A stretch of DNA of 39,821 nucleotides from an uncultured Coriobacteriaceae bacterium (GCA_902793465.1 CADBDT010000002.1:1-39821); one strand, 5' to 3'. Counted from the first letter of the stretch, positions 1 through 8,349 are shown. The notes: generated by a model not told the origin, from the sequence alone. Numbers and translations: made by a program.

Positions 1-22
1 AAGCCTCTGACCTGCGGTTTCG

Positions 23-99
<77 letters not shown>

Positions 100-112
100 T
101 TTAGCGAAGAGT

Positions 113-141
113 ATTATCCACCTCTGGCCTGTTCGTGTCAA
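113..141 (-). promoter_or_regulatory. Promoter of tRNA-Pro
   Basis: On the minus strand there is a perfect -35 TTGACA (136-141), a 17-bp spacer and a -10 GATAAT (113-118). The tRNA 5' end is at 99, so transcription would start only a few bases before the mature tRNA. This is the closest match to the sigma-70 consensus in the window. Confidence 0.85.
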
Positions 142-236
142 TACTCATTTTGAAATTCTCCCAAGCGCCTGTGCGCCCAAGGGACCAAGGGACCCCTCTC
201 AGGCTGTTCGTAAACTCGTGATGGCGAGCAGAGGGA

Positions 237-518
237 ACTGTACACGGTGGGAACCCATCCGTCCCAAAACTGCACACGGTGTTCCGGGCTTGTCACCGTG
301 TACAGTTCCGGAACCAAACGTTCCCTACCGTGTACGCTCACAGCCGATAAGTGCGCACGGTAGGGACCCGTTCGTCCGATAACTGCGCACGGTGGCGCGG
401 CACGGGTCGCGACTGTACACGGTAGGGATTCATCCGTCCGATAACTGCGCACGGTAGCTGGTCACGTAGCGATGACTGTACACGGTGGGGACTCGTTCGT
501 CCCAGAACTGCGCACGGT
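237..518. repeat. Degenerate 63-bp intergenic repeat array, block 1
   Basis: About ten copies of a 12-mer of the form ACTGYRCACGGT occur here, most in direct orientation (237, 269, 382, 412, 444, 475, 507; 350 as AGTGCGCACGGT) and two inverted (about 295 and 327). TGTACAC and TGCGCAC forms alternate about every 31-32 bp, giving a composite period near 63 bp. Between them recurs a GGGA..CGTCCGATA segment. Short open frames here are artefacts of the repeat. The same family recurs at 15205-15467. I see no gene between the tRNA promoter and 642. Confidence 0.85.
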
Positions 519-572
519 GGCGGGTCGCACGGCGGGGCCGTAGCGAAGAGCTGTGCATATTGGGAATATCCC

Positions 573-646
573 CTCACGACACGCCCTCGCTCACGACACG
601 CCCTCGCTCACGACACGCCCTCGCTCACGACATGCCCTCGCTCACG
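573..646. repeat. 17-bp tandem repeat, 4.4 copies
   Basis: The unit CTCACGACACGCCCTCG begins at 573, 590, 607 and 624. The first three are identical, the fourth has one C-to-T change, and a partial copy runs to 646. The last partial unit supplies the stop codon (642-644) of the minus-strand glycosyltransferase gene, so the repeat has grown up against or into its 3' end. Confidence 0.9.
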
Positions 647-2051
647 CGTTTATCTGCACGCGCCGCGGCGAAGCCCAGGCCCTGGCAGTCTTCTTTACGC
701 GGAACTGCGAGAGGAACTGAACGACGGTGACAAAGGGCCTGTACACGAAGGCCTCGTACAGCCCCAGCGCCAAGATCTTCACAGCCGTGAGCACGGTTAC
801 CTTCTCCCTCTTCCGATAGCAGTTGCCAATGTAGGAAAGCGCGGTAAGAGCAATGCTAAACAGGACGTAGATAAGATAGACAATTGCGACGAAGGGGAAG
901 TTGAAGTCCTGGAGTACCAGGCTGAAGGCGATTGCCAGCCAGCCCAGAATCATTATCGTGGGCGCGAGGAGTTCGTACGCAATGTGGTATGGCAGCATGA
1001 GCATCCCTACCACCCCGTAGCGAGGGTTGAGTATCATGTGCCGGTACTTGGACAGCGTTTGAATAAGGCCGCAATGCCAGCGCCTGCGCTGTTTCGCTAA
1101 GTCGCCGTAGCTCTGTGGCGCCTGCGTCCAACAAACGCTGTCGTCGACGTACTTCATGAGGTAAGACTCCTTGCGATCCATATAGTGCTCGTGCAGTCGC
1201 AAAGTCATCTCGAAATCCTCCCCCATGCTGTTTGTGTCGTAACCGCCAACTTCTACCAGGGCGCTCTTCTTGAATACCCCAAACCCGCCGGATACGATGA
1301 GGTTCGCGTTCCAGTGGTTGTGCAGTATTCTGGCGCCGGCAAAGTTGCGGCCGTATTCCAGCGTCTGTACGTCGGGCAAGAGGTTGTGTCCGAAGCTTTG
1401 CCTTTGGGGCATGGCATCCTTGAACTCGACGCCGTTCGAGATCCTTAGGTTTCCGCCAACGGCAATCACGTTGTCGTCTTCCATTATCGCTCGGGCAATT
1501 CTAACCAACGCGTCCCTTTGCAGGATCTCGTCGCCATCCATGTTTAGGAGGTAGGGGTATTTGCATATGTTGATACCGGCGTTTATGGCATCCGCCTTGG
1601 ACCCACCGTTTACCTTGCTAATGAGGGTGATGTCCCTCCCCTGCCATCGACCTGCGTAGACCTCGCGAATCGGCTTGCAAGGAACCTGGTATCTAATGGG
1701 CCTGCCGTACTCCCTCTTCAACGAATAGCGCTCCACGAGCATCTCCTTCGTGGCATCCGTGGAACCGTCGTTGATTATTACCACCTCGAACAGGCGGTAG
1801 TCCTGCTTAAGGACGTTTTCCACGGTTTGGATGCCCGTGCTCCCCTCGTTGTGCAAAGGAATGAGGATGGATATGGGATAGTAGAAGTCGTGCTCCAAAA
1901 CGTTATGGAGGCTCTCCAGCTTCTCGTCTTTCAGGATTCGAAGCGATCCGTAGATCGTGTTGCCCAGCAAGGCAATCGTGTAAACAACAAGATACACGGT
2001 AATAAAGACGTTAAACGTGTTTACGTATTCCCTCATTACGACGTCAAGCAT
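642..2051 (-). CDS. Membrane family 2 glycosyltransferase (processive polysaccharide synthase type)
   Basis: 469 aa. One membrane helix at about 12-35 precedes a GT-A domain (57-330), followed by about four helices (345-450). Motifs of processive beta-glycosyltransferases (cellulose, hyaluronan and poly-GlcNAc synthases) are visible: INDGSTD (Asp95), MDGD (172-174), GED (277-279) and QRRRW (321-325). The family polymerises a nucleotide-sugar on the cytoplasmic face and extrudes the chain; the sugar here cannot be read from sequence. I chose the ATG at 2051 because AGGAGG sits about 8 bases upstream; the longer frame from 2084 has no such site. It overlaps the upstream gene's stop by 8 bp, so translation is probably coupled. 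It is the last gene of a three-gene cassette. The C terminus past 455 is basic and ends within a tandem repeat. Confidence 0.88.
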   Translation of the reverse strand: MLDVVMREYVNTFNVFITVYLVVYTIALLGNTIYGSLRILKDEKLESLHNVLEHDFYYPISILIPLHNEGSTGIQTVENVLKQDYRLFEVVIINDGSTDATKEMLVERYSLKREYGRPIRYQVPCKPIREVYAGRWQGRDITLISKVNGGSKADAINAGINICKYPYLLNMDGDEILQRDALVRIARAIMEDDNVIAVGGNLRISNGVEFKDAMPQRQSFGHNLLPDVQTLEYGRNFAGARILHNHWNANLIVSGGFGVFKKSALVEVGGYDTNSMGEDFEMTLRLHEHYMDRKESYLMKYVDDSVCWTQAPQSYGDLAKQRRRWHCGLIQTLSKYRHMILNPRYGVVGMLMLPYHIAYELLAPTIMILGWLAIAFSLVLQDFNFPFVAIVYLIYVLFSIALTALSYIGNCYRKREKVTVLTAVKILALGLYEAFVYRPFVTVVQFLSQFRVKKTARAWASPRRVQINA

Positions 2052-3105
2052 AGCTAACCCTCCTTTGCTCGTACCTAATCGCATCCATGGCGAACCTGTC
2101 GTCCTTCGCGTCGATTTCCTCTATGTCGCTCTGCGTGAGCCCAATTGCCGCAAGTGCTGCGGCGGCGTTCTTTCGTATGTACCAGTTCTTGGACGTTACC
2201 TTGTCCTTTAGCAATTCCTTTACCTTGTGGTCTCCCTTGTATTGCCCCAAACCGGCAACCGCCACCGCAACTGGCTTCCAGTCGTCGCCATCCTGGTACT
2301 GCTCAACGATGCCCTCCACAAACGCCAAGTTGCGCTCGGACGGGGACTTGTTGATCTTGCGGATAATGGCGCATTCGGTGTCTAGGGAAACCTCTTTGCT
2401 CGCGGCGTCCTTTAGAAGCCGTTCGTCGTAGGTGCATATTCCCTTGTGGTTCATGTAGTCGATAAGGGAGTTCCTGTAGCATTCCAGCACCTCGTCGTAA
2501 TGGCCCATAAGGAGCCCGACCAGCTGGGTCTCGTCGCCACGAAACGCAAGCAGGCCGTCGGTGACGAGCTTTTGATTGTGAGAGATGCCGCGGTCCGTAA
2601 GACTCATCAATGCGCTTTCCACCAGGCGCGCGTTGCCAAAGCTGTATATTGCCCTTAGCGCGTTTTCCCTCGCATACACGGAGTCGTCTTCCAGAAACCG
2701 GAGCATAAGGTCGCCGTAGGCGCCCTCGTCGCCGTCGAACGGCGCGAGGTCGCGCAGCAGGTACGCAAAGTACGCATGGACGGTCGTTCTTCTCTCGCGC
2801 AGCTGCACGTCGACGATGGCCTGCTGGTTGTCCAGAAGCATGCGACGGCAGTCCTCTGGCTCCAGCTTCTTGCACGACTGCCAGAAGGCCTCCAAGTTTA
2901 TGGTGCGCCCAAGGCTATGCGTAATGCGGCCGGGCAGGTGGTAGTCGTTGGACGCTACGCACTTCTCAAACTGCGCGTCAAAGCGCTTCGTGGCCTTTAG
3001 CAGCCTGCGTGGATGCGCGTTTCTGCTTGCGTTCGTGGCACGGTAAGCGCATATGACAATTACGGTTACGCAGAGAAGCGCACAAAGATAAATTGCGATA
3101 AGCAT
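2044..3105 (-). CDS. Membrane-anchored HEAT-like repeat protein
   Basis: 353 aa. Residues 2-20 form one hydrophobic helix (MLIAIYLCALLCVTVIVICA), followed by a long soluble helical region. Its repeating paired helices, such as EDDSVYARENALRAIYSFGN and KNWYIRKNAAAALAAIG, look like HEAT repeats, a protein-protein scaffold. The start is taken at ATG 3105: GAGGTGAGG lies just upstream, whereas a GTG at 3114 would sit inside that site. Thirteen bases separate it from the lipoprotein gene upstream and it overlaps the glycosyltransferase downstream by 8 bp. The context suggests a scaffold or regulator for the synthase. No enzyme motif is visible, and the exact family is uncertain. Confidence 0.75.
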   Translation of the reverse strand: MLIAIYLCALLCVTVIVICAYRATNASRNAHPRRLLKATKRFDAQFEKCVASNDYHLPGRITHSLGRTINLEAFWQSCKKLEPEDCRRMLLDNQQAIVDVQLRERRTTVHAYFAYLLRDLAPFDGDEGAYGDLMLRFLEDDSVYARENALRAIYSFGNARLVESALMSLTDRGISHNQKLVTDGLLAFRGDETQLVGLLMGHYDEVLECYRNSLIDYMNHKGICTYDERLLKDAASKEVSLDTECAIIRKINKSPSERNLAFVEGIVEQYQDGDDWKPVAVAVAGLGQYKGDHKVKELLKDKVTSKNWYIRKNAAAALAAIGLTQSDIEEIDAKDDRFAMDAIRYEQRRVSYA

Positions 3106-3118
3106 TTGCCTCACCTCG

Positions 3119-3937
3119 CTATTCCGTGGCCTCGCGCACGGAATCCAAGTCGTGGTAAGCGAGGCCGATGCCCGTATTCGAAAAGTACTTGCTGTAGTTG
3201 TCCGTTACCGCGCGAATGCCCTGGTCGTGATAGGTGTTGCTCTCCAGGACTCCCTCGCCGTCGCTCTGTGTTAGCTCGTACGCCGTCCATAGCTTCTTGC
3301 AGTATTTCTGCGTCAGCTCGTACTCGCTCTGAATGTTGCCCTGCTCGTTTCCCCTGCTGTAGTTCATAACGCAAACGCCGTCGCAGGACTTGACTATTCG
3401 CTCCAGCTGATCGGAAAATCCCAAGTCGTCGTACCAGTACGGTACGCACAGGACCAACTCGACCGACTGCTCCTGCGCATATGCGTACAGCTCCTCCATC
3501 TGGTCGCAATACGTGTTTAGGATTGCCTCCCGGCTCTGCTCTGTGGACCACGCATCCCGGCCATATGGCTCGACGTCAAGGACGAGTCCCGCGTATCCCT
3601 GCCGAGCACGCCTTACCGCCTCCTTCATCTGCTCAAGCTCCATGTTCGGATCGCCCGTTAGAAGGTATACGTCGAACTCGGACAGAGCCTCCAGAACTTG
3701 GGCGTCCTCCCCTGCGGGTACCTCCTGAAACACGGTTCGCACACCGAGCTTCTCCAAAAAAGACGTCTGGTCCAGACTGGCGGTGTTCCACGAGAAGACC
3801 GCCGGGGCCGTTTGCGGAAGGCTATCCTGTTTCATTGAGCATCCACCTCCAAACACGCATAGCGACAAGGCGACCAACGCGACCAAGAGAGCCTGGTGCA
3901 GTTTTATGCTGCTCTTTATGCTGCGTAACTTCTCCAT
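3119..3937 (-). CDS. Lipoprotein with glycoside-hydrolase-like barrel features
   Basis: 272 aa. A basic N terminus and hydrophobic stretch (14-32) end in the lipobox FGGG-Cys33, so the protein should be lipid-anchored outside the membrane. The rest resembles a (beta/alpha) barrel of the GH18-like or endo-alpha-polygalactosaminidase-like class: a strand ending GLVLDVEPY (Asp121, Glu123), a strand LVLCVPYW (161-168) and VCVMNYSRG (188-196). The acidic pair after a strand is where such hydrolases place catalytic residues, but the assignment is inferred from pattern only. The start at ATG 3937 is chosen because it begins the signal peptide; the frame continues upstream without one. As first gene of the synthase cassette it may trim or release the polymer. 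The ribosome site (GAGGG about 14 bases away) is weak. Confidence 0.72.
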   Translation of the reverse strand: MEKLRSIKSSIKLHQALLVALVALSLCVFGGGCSMKQDSLPQTAPAVFSWNTASLDQTSFLEKLGVRTVFQEVPAGEDAQVLEALSEFDVYLLTGDPNMELEQMKEAVRRARQGYAGLVLDVEPYGRDAWSTEQSREAILNTYCDQMEELYAYAQEQSVELVLCVPYWYDDLGFSDQLERIVKSCDGVCVMNYSRGNEQGNIQSEYELTQKYCKKLWTAYELTQSDGEGVLESNTYHDQGIRAVTDNYSKYFSNTGIGLAYHDLDSVREATE

Positions 3938-4135
3938 TGCGGTCTGCGTTCCCTCTTCTCCGTCTAACGTTGTGGTTGCGAATCCGTCCGTTGGTACGGT
4001 TGATCGCCTTGTTGGTAGGATTATTCCCCGCGGATGACGCCCGATTCCCACCTCGCCCCTGATGGCGTTGGGTTCCACAGTCGCATAACGATACTTAAGG
4101 AATCTTGAAGGACGGCGCGTAAGGTACGCATAGAA

Positions 4136-4183
4136 GACGCCCCCCACCCGAGTACGTCACGACGTACCCAAGTGGGGGGCGTC
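4136..4183. repeat. Imperfect long hairpin (possible terminator)
   Basis: The outer arms GACGCCCCCCAC and GTGGGGGGCGTC are perfect complements. The inner arms TACGTC and GACGTA also pair, with a short mismatched segment between. It lies between the 3' end of the hydrolase-ligase gene (stop 4263, minus) and the promoter side of the lipoprotein cassette. On the minus strand it is followed by TCTTCT, a weak U tract, so it may end transcription from the ligase gene. Confidence 0.7.
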
Positions 4184-4202
4184 CCCAGCGGTACCTCGCC
4201 AA

Positions 4203-4258
4203 TCAAGAGGGAGTACCCCCTTTGATTGGTACCAATCAAAGGGGGTACTCCCCCTTGA
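4203..4258. repeat. Near-perfect 56-bp palindrome
   Basis: Bases 4209-4230 and 4231-4252 are exact reverse complements around a GGT/ACC centre, and the symmetry extends to 4203 and 4258 with one mismatch. It contains GGGGGTACTCCC, close to the GGGGATACTCCCC core of the palindromes at 17603, 26752 and 30804. It begins five bases from the stop codon of the hydrolase-ligase gene. Probably a transcription-termination or mRNA 3'-end structure, though with no space in the loop it could also extrude as a DNA cruciform. Confidence 0.8.
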
Positions 4259-4262
4259 GAGG

Positions 4263-7106
4263 TTACTTCTTGGCCCGTTGCGTCGGGTCGAGCTCTTTGG
4301 GCATGCCCGCCCATGTTCCAGGAAGATCTAACGCCGGGACAATGCTTACATCGGTGAGCTTCTTGCCCACGTATATGGGCGTAACCTTATACCGTTCGCC
4401 CTTTACGGACCCGTTCATAATCTGGTGTACGTCCACCTTGCCGGTAAGCGTGCGCGGTATGTCGTCGCAGATTACGCACTGGCCAGGCATGTTGGTGTTG
4501 GAGATGCCGTCCTCATTCACGAACACGTTTACAAGCGCCTCTCGAAGCGTCTGCAGGGCCTGCTTCCCCTTTGTTGTGCTTGTCACATACAAGACGGGAA
4601 TCGTGTCGTGAATGAACTTGTCGTACTCACCGGCAAGCCCCACGGCTACGATGCCGGGCTGCTTTTCCATGGCGGTCTCCACCAGGCCAGCATCGAAGCG
4701 CACGCCCTCGTTGTTAATAAAGAACTTGTTCATGCGCCCAACGTAGGTAAGGCTGCCGTCCTCGTTTACGTCCACGAGGTCAAACGTGTTGAGCCAGCGC
4801 TTGCCGTCCTCTTCTTCGACCTCAAAGAACTCAACGTCGTCCAGACGCCCGGAGCTCACCGACGGGGAGCTTACCCACAGCACGCCGCGTCGAGGCCCCT
4901 CGGAGAGGTCGTGGAACGTCTCGTCGTCCTCGTCCAGGATGCGTACCTCCACGCCAGGCAGGGGGTATCCTATGGTGTCGTCTTCGCGATCCGCAGGCGA
5001 GACTATAATCGCTCCCGCGGCCTCGGAGAGGCCATAGCCGTTAACGATGTTCGCCTCGCTTCCGCATTCGTGCAGGAGTTCGTTGAGGCGATGGCGTTCC
5101 TCGCTCGAAAGGTAGACGCCGCCAAGGATGGGCACTCGAATGCTGGAGAGGTCGGGGCGATTCTTCCCCTTGGTATATATGTCTAGAACCATGGGAGACA
5201 ACAGCGCGTAGTTGATTCCATAGTACGAAAAAGACTCGAACAGCTTTGGGTTCATTACGGCAATTGGGACGTTTACCACCTGCGCGCCTAACGCAAGTGG
5301 CAGATGGAGCATGTCGACCAACGAATAGGCGCCCGAGAGTTCCATAATTAGCAGACATGCGTCTCCCGGTCCCACTCCCTTGGTGAGGTCGGAGCGCATA
5401 ACACGGTATGCCCCCTCGTTTATGCCGATGTCGGAGAGTGGAATGGGCTTGTGGATGCCGTTGGTTGTTCCCGAGGTATGCACGATAGCGGCCGCGTCGT
5501 CGTTCGAGCCAGTGGCATATGCGATTGACTTGGTGTTGAACCTCCTTAGGAGGTCGTCCATAAACAGGAGCCCTGGCACGTTCTTGAGCAGGCTATAGTT
5601 CACGGCGCTCATCTTCTCGAGCCTATTGTTGCCCATATGGCCACCGTAGGGACTCTTTAGAATAATGATGTTGCGCAGCCCAAGACGCCCGCGCTCCCTT
5701 AGCAAGCGCTGCACGAACTGCGGCCGGGCAAGGATGTCCGAGATAATCAGGTCGGTGATCTTCTCCACCTTAATGGAATTTAGAATGCTCTCTGTGTCGA
5801 AGGCATCCAAAAGAGACAGCATGCTTGCCGACGCCCCCACCATGTTGAGGCCGTAGAAGCAGAACGTGGGCTCGAGGGCGTTTACGCCCAGCACGCCCAC
5901 ACGCGAGCGTGCCGCCTCGCCAATGCCAAGCCCGGTAAACACCTCTGCATAGCGCTCCCACTTGCGGAACATCTGCTTGTAGGTGTAGGTCGTGCGATTG
6001 TCACGCAGGGCCACCGAATTCAGGCGTTCCTCGCTCACGGAATTGAGCTCGCGTATGAAGCTCCAGCATTTTTGATTAATGATCTCGTGGCTTTCGATGC
6101 GCTCGCCAACGCTAGCCAGTCGCTCTGCCCGCTCGTCCTTGTGCATTCGGCGCTGCTCGCGCGCGGCGGCCACATGCTCGAACCACTCGAGCATGCGGTC
6201 GATTGCGTCGATGCTCTTTGGGTGAGTGGGGTTGCTGTTCATAAACTCGTGCCCAAGGTCGTTGTCGCCGTAGTAGACCAGCTTCGTCTTTTTGCCGGCC
6301 TTCTTTAGCGCGTGGTGGTACATGAGCGTGTAGTTGTTAAGGTAGTCGCCACGGCTCGTTATAAGGAACGTGGGCGGCAGGTTCCTTACGATTTCTGGAT
6401 GCTCGGGATCCATGAGCTCCAGGAAATCCTTGCTCGTGCGCTTGTTGCCGTAGAACTGGTCGGCCAGCAAGAATCCCAAGGGATCGTTTCGCCGGGTATA
6501 GAACATGCCGGACACAAGGCCCAGCGCGCGAAACTCCATGCGGGTTGGCTTGTAGCCCACGGCCTCCTGGAGACGCTTGGAACGTTTCATGGCGGCAGTG
6601 TAAATGGAGAGATAGGCGCCCGCGCTTGCTGCGGTAAGGAAGATCCTGTCGAAGTCCACCTCGAAGTCTATAAGATGGCTTGCGATGGCATCCATGCCCG
6701 CGCACACGTCGTCGAGCTGCTCGGCCACGTTGGCACGGGGCGCCAGGCGATACTCGATGTTAAACACTAGGTAGCCGCGCGAGGCCAGCACGTGCCCGTA
6801 GGCTCGCGACATCTTGCGGTCGCCCATAACAAGCCCGCCGCCATGGATGTTTATTATTACCGGCAGCTCCGTGCCCTTGGGCATCTTGGGAAAGAAAACG
6901 TCCATGGCAAGCGGTACCTCGGACTTGTTCATGTAGGCACGGTTGAAGTGTTCCTCTACATCGCACTTGGCGCCAGGAATGTTGGATGAATCGAATTCCA
7001 TTATCTCTATGGCGTTCTCGATGCTTGCGCCTTGGACGCGCTCGAGGACAATGCGTATGAGCTCGCGGCGAAGAGCCGCATCTAGGTCACTTTGGAAGTT
7101 TTGCAT
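4263..7106 (-). CDS. Fusion of HSL-type alpha/beta hydrolase and AMP-forming acyl ligase-like domain
   Basis: 947 aa, two domains. Residues 60-315 are a hormone-sensitive-lipase-like hydrolase: HGGG oxyanion motif (88-91), nucleophile Ser161 in AASAG (the usual first Gly of GxSxG is Ala), likely Asp254 and His286. Residues 345-900 are an ANL-superfamily adenylating domain: P-loop HTSGTTNG (543-550), YGLSE (691-695), Asp776, GR (790-791) and the C-terminal lysine in PRTLTGK (Lys890). Such domains activate carboxylates as acyl-AMP, usually then thioesters; the substrate is unknown. A hydrolase fused to a ligase suggests release of an acyl group followed by its activation. It starts 5 bases after the stop of the MPFP-motif gene, so the two are co-transcribed. 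The hydrolase half is paralogous to the 12132-13067 protein (shared MFYTxRxDPxG segment). Confidence 0.85.
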   Translation of the reverse strand: MQNFQSDLDAALRRELIRIVLERVQGASIENAIEIMEFDSSNIPGAKCDVEEHFNRAYMNKSEVPLAMDVFFPKMPKGTELPVIINIHGGGLVMGDRKMSRAYGHVLASRGYLVFNIEYRLAPRANVAEQLDDVCAGMDAIASHLIDFEVDFDRIFLTAASAGAYLSIYTAAMKRSKRLQEAVGYKPTRMEFRALGLVSGMFYTRRNDPLGFLLADQFYGNKRTSKDFLELMDPEHPEIVRNLPPTFLITSRGDYLNNYTLMYHHALKKAGKKTKLVYYGDNDLGHEFMNSNPTHPKSIDAIDRMLEWFEHVAAAREQRRMHKDERAERLASVGERIESHEIINQKCWSFIRELNSVSEERLNSVALRDNRTTYTYKQMFRKWERYAEVFTGLGIGEAARSRVGVLGVNALEPTFCFYGLNMVGASASMLSLLDAFDTESILNSIKVEKITDLIISDILARPQFVQRLLRERGRLGLRNIIILKSPYGGHMGNNRLEKMSAVNYSLLKNVPGLLFMDDLLRRFNTKSIAYATGSNDDAAAIVHTSGTTNGIHKPIPLSDIGINEGAYRVMRSDLTKGVGPGDACLLIMELSGAYSLVDMLHLPLALGAQVVNVPIAVMNPKLFESFSYYGINYALLSPMVLDIYTKGKNRPDLSSIRVPILGGVYLSSEERHRLNELLHECGSEANIVNGYGLSEAAGAIIVSPADREDDTIGYPLPGVEVRILDEDDETFHDLSEGPRRGVLWVSSPSVSSGRLDDVEFFEVEEEDGKRWLNTFDLVDVNEDGSLTYVGRMNKFFINNEGVRFDAGLVETAMEKQPGIVAVGLAGEYDKFIHDTIPVLYVTSTTKGKQALQTLREALVNVFVNEDGISNTNMPGQCVICDDIPRTLTGKVDVHQIMNGSVKGERYKVTPIYVGKKLTDVSIVPALDLPGTWAGMPKELDPTQRAKK

Positions 7107-7111
7107 GATGG

Positions 7112-7750
7112 TCAGTCCTCGTAGAAGTAGTCCGTGTTCGAGGCGCCGAAGAGAAGCCCCATCAGGCTGCCAATGGGGGTATTCCTGGGCATCATCCCAA
7201 TTTCGGAGCCTGGGCTAGGCGGCTGCATGAGCGACCCAAGGTCGGGCATGGGCGGCATGGGCGGTATGGGTCCTGGCGCCGAGGCGCTCTGCTGGTCCGT
7301 GCCTTCCTCGTCGTCCGATTCGGAGTCGTCTTCGGGATGGGTAGCCTCGCTCTGGGCGAGCATCTTTCCAAGAACGTCGATCAGGCTCTTTAACGCCTGC
7401 TCGTACAGCTCATACGGCTGGGGCATGGGGGCGGGCGTGGGAAGCATCATGCCCAGAAATGCCATGGGTAGCTGGTCGTCGGGATTCGACGGCATGGGGA
7501 AAGGCATCTGCGGGGGTTGCTGCGTGCCGGGCATGGGGAACGGCATCTGCGGGGGTTGCTGCTCGCTCGATGCCTGCGGGAAGCCTGGCATGGGGAACGG
7601 CATCTGCGGTGCCGAGGGCTGCTGCGCGCCGGGTGCCGGTGGGAATCCTGGCATTGGCGGGAATCCTGACATTGGCGGGAAGCCAGGCATGGGGAACGGC
7701 ATGCCCTGCGGGGCGTTTGGCTGGTTTTCCTCCTGTGCGATCTGCGTCAT
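7112..7750 (-). CDS. Low-complexity Pro/Met/Phe-rich protein with MPFPMP motifs (first paralog)
   Basis: 212 aa. The motif MPFPMP occurs at 17-22, 50-55, 69-74 and 82-87, within Gly/Pro/Gln-rich linkers including a GFPPMPGFPP run. An amphipathic helix follows (113-135, PYELYEQALKSLIDVLGKML), then a very acidic stretch (139-150), a second Pro/Met segment and an acidic end (YFYED). No signal peptide, membrane helix or catalytic motif is visible. The start at 7750 is set by AAGGAG about 10 bases upstream; the frame extends further up with no ribosome site. The hydrolase-ligase gene follows after 5 bases. I do not recognise the family. The composition suggests an intrinsically disordered, self-associating protein (granule coat, condensate scaffold or surface matrix); this is inference. 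A second copy of the motif set is encoded at 11287-11859. Confidence 0.8.
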   Translation of the reverse strand: MTQIAQEENQPNAPQGMPFPMPGFPPMSGFPPMPGFPPAPGAQQPSAPQMPFPMPGFPQASSEQQPPQMPFPMPGTQQPPQMPFPMPSNPDDQLPMAFLGMMLPTPAPMPQPYELYEQALKSLIDVLGKMLAQSEATHPEDDSESDDEEGTDQQSASAPGPIPPMPPMPDLGSLMQPPSPGSEIGMMPRNTPIGSLMGLLFGASNTDYFYED

Positions 7751-7896
7751 TATTCCGACTCCTTTCCTAGACCTTTCTAGTAGTTTGTCATCTGAAGCAC
7801 ACCGCACACGGTCGACGGATACGACCAGCGGAGCGCTCTCCCAGCGTGGTCTTGCCAAATCTATTCAATATTACACAAAAGCGAATGCCCCCAATC

Positions 7897-7912
7897 GCAA
7901 ATTGTCATTTGC
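7897..7912. promoter_or_regulatory. Perfect inverted repeat upstream of the first MPFP gene (possible operator)
   Basis: GCAAAT and ATTTGC are separated by 4 bp, about 147 bp upstream of the start at 7750. On the minus strand an AT-rich stretch (TAATATTGAATAG, about 7860-7875) follows and could hold the -10. The spacing is compatible with a regulator overlapping the -35 region, but no clean promoter can be assigned. Confidence 0.35.
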
Positions 7913-7958
7913 GGCAAGCGGCACAAAGGAGCCGTTAAGTTCTGACAATACGTTATAC

Positions 7959-7979
7959 GTGCCGCTTGGGGATACTCCC
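7959..7979. repeat. Half copy of the GGGGATACTCCCC palindrome family
   Basis: This 21-bp stretch (GTGCCGCTTGGGGATACTCC plus one C) is identical to the outer left arm at 26743-26763, but no matching right arm is present nearby. It appears to be a broken or half element. It lies in the gene-free region 7751-8417. Confidence 0.75.
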
Positions 7980-8340
7980 AACGCCATTAAGTTAAGATAA
8001 TGCGCATGGCGACGCAACCGGCCGTGGGGGATTCCTCTCGGCCGGCGCCGTATGCGCCGGGTTGTCCGGTGGTCCGGTCGACCACCGTCTGGCTGCCCTC
8101 TTGCAGCAACGATCACTCATGGCAGATCCTTACCTCTAGCTGCGGCTCTTGTTGCTATAGTACCACCTGTTCAAATGTCCACTCATAGCAGGCTCTCCCC
8201 ATAGCGGCCAACGTGTCGCTTTTCGGGTAGCCAAAAGGTGCCACGGCACTAGGGACCGCGGTCCTATCAGCCCACCCTCCGTGGCACCTCCCGGGTAGCC
8301 CGAAAGGTGCCACACCCGGCTGTGCCGCCGAATCGCACCG
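7980..8340. other. Gene-free intergenic stretch with short direct and inverted repeats
   Basis: No open frame here has a ribosome site or protein-like composition. Several inverted repeats are visible: CCGGCCG/CGGCCGG near 8020-8045, and GGTGCCACGG (8237-8246) with CCGTGGCACC (8279-8288). CGGGTAGCC(CG)AAAGGTGCCAC occurs as a direct repeat at 8224-8244 and 8292-8313. It could be repeat debris or an untranslated RNA; the sequence does not decide. Confidence 0.5.
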
Positions 8341-8349
8341 ACACAAAGA

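Noticed and set aside
138..577. Arg/Pro/Val-rich small proteins in the first repeat block
   Set aside because: Their peptides repeat with the 63-bp DNA period and occur in several frames, so they reflect the repeat rather than coding.
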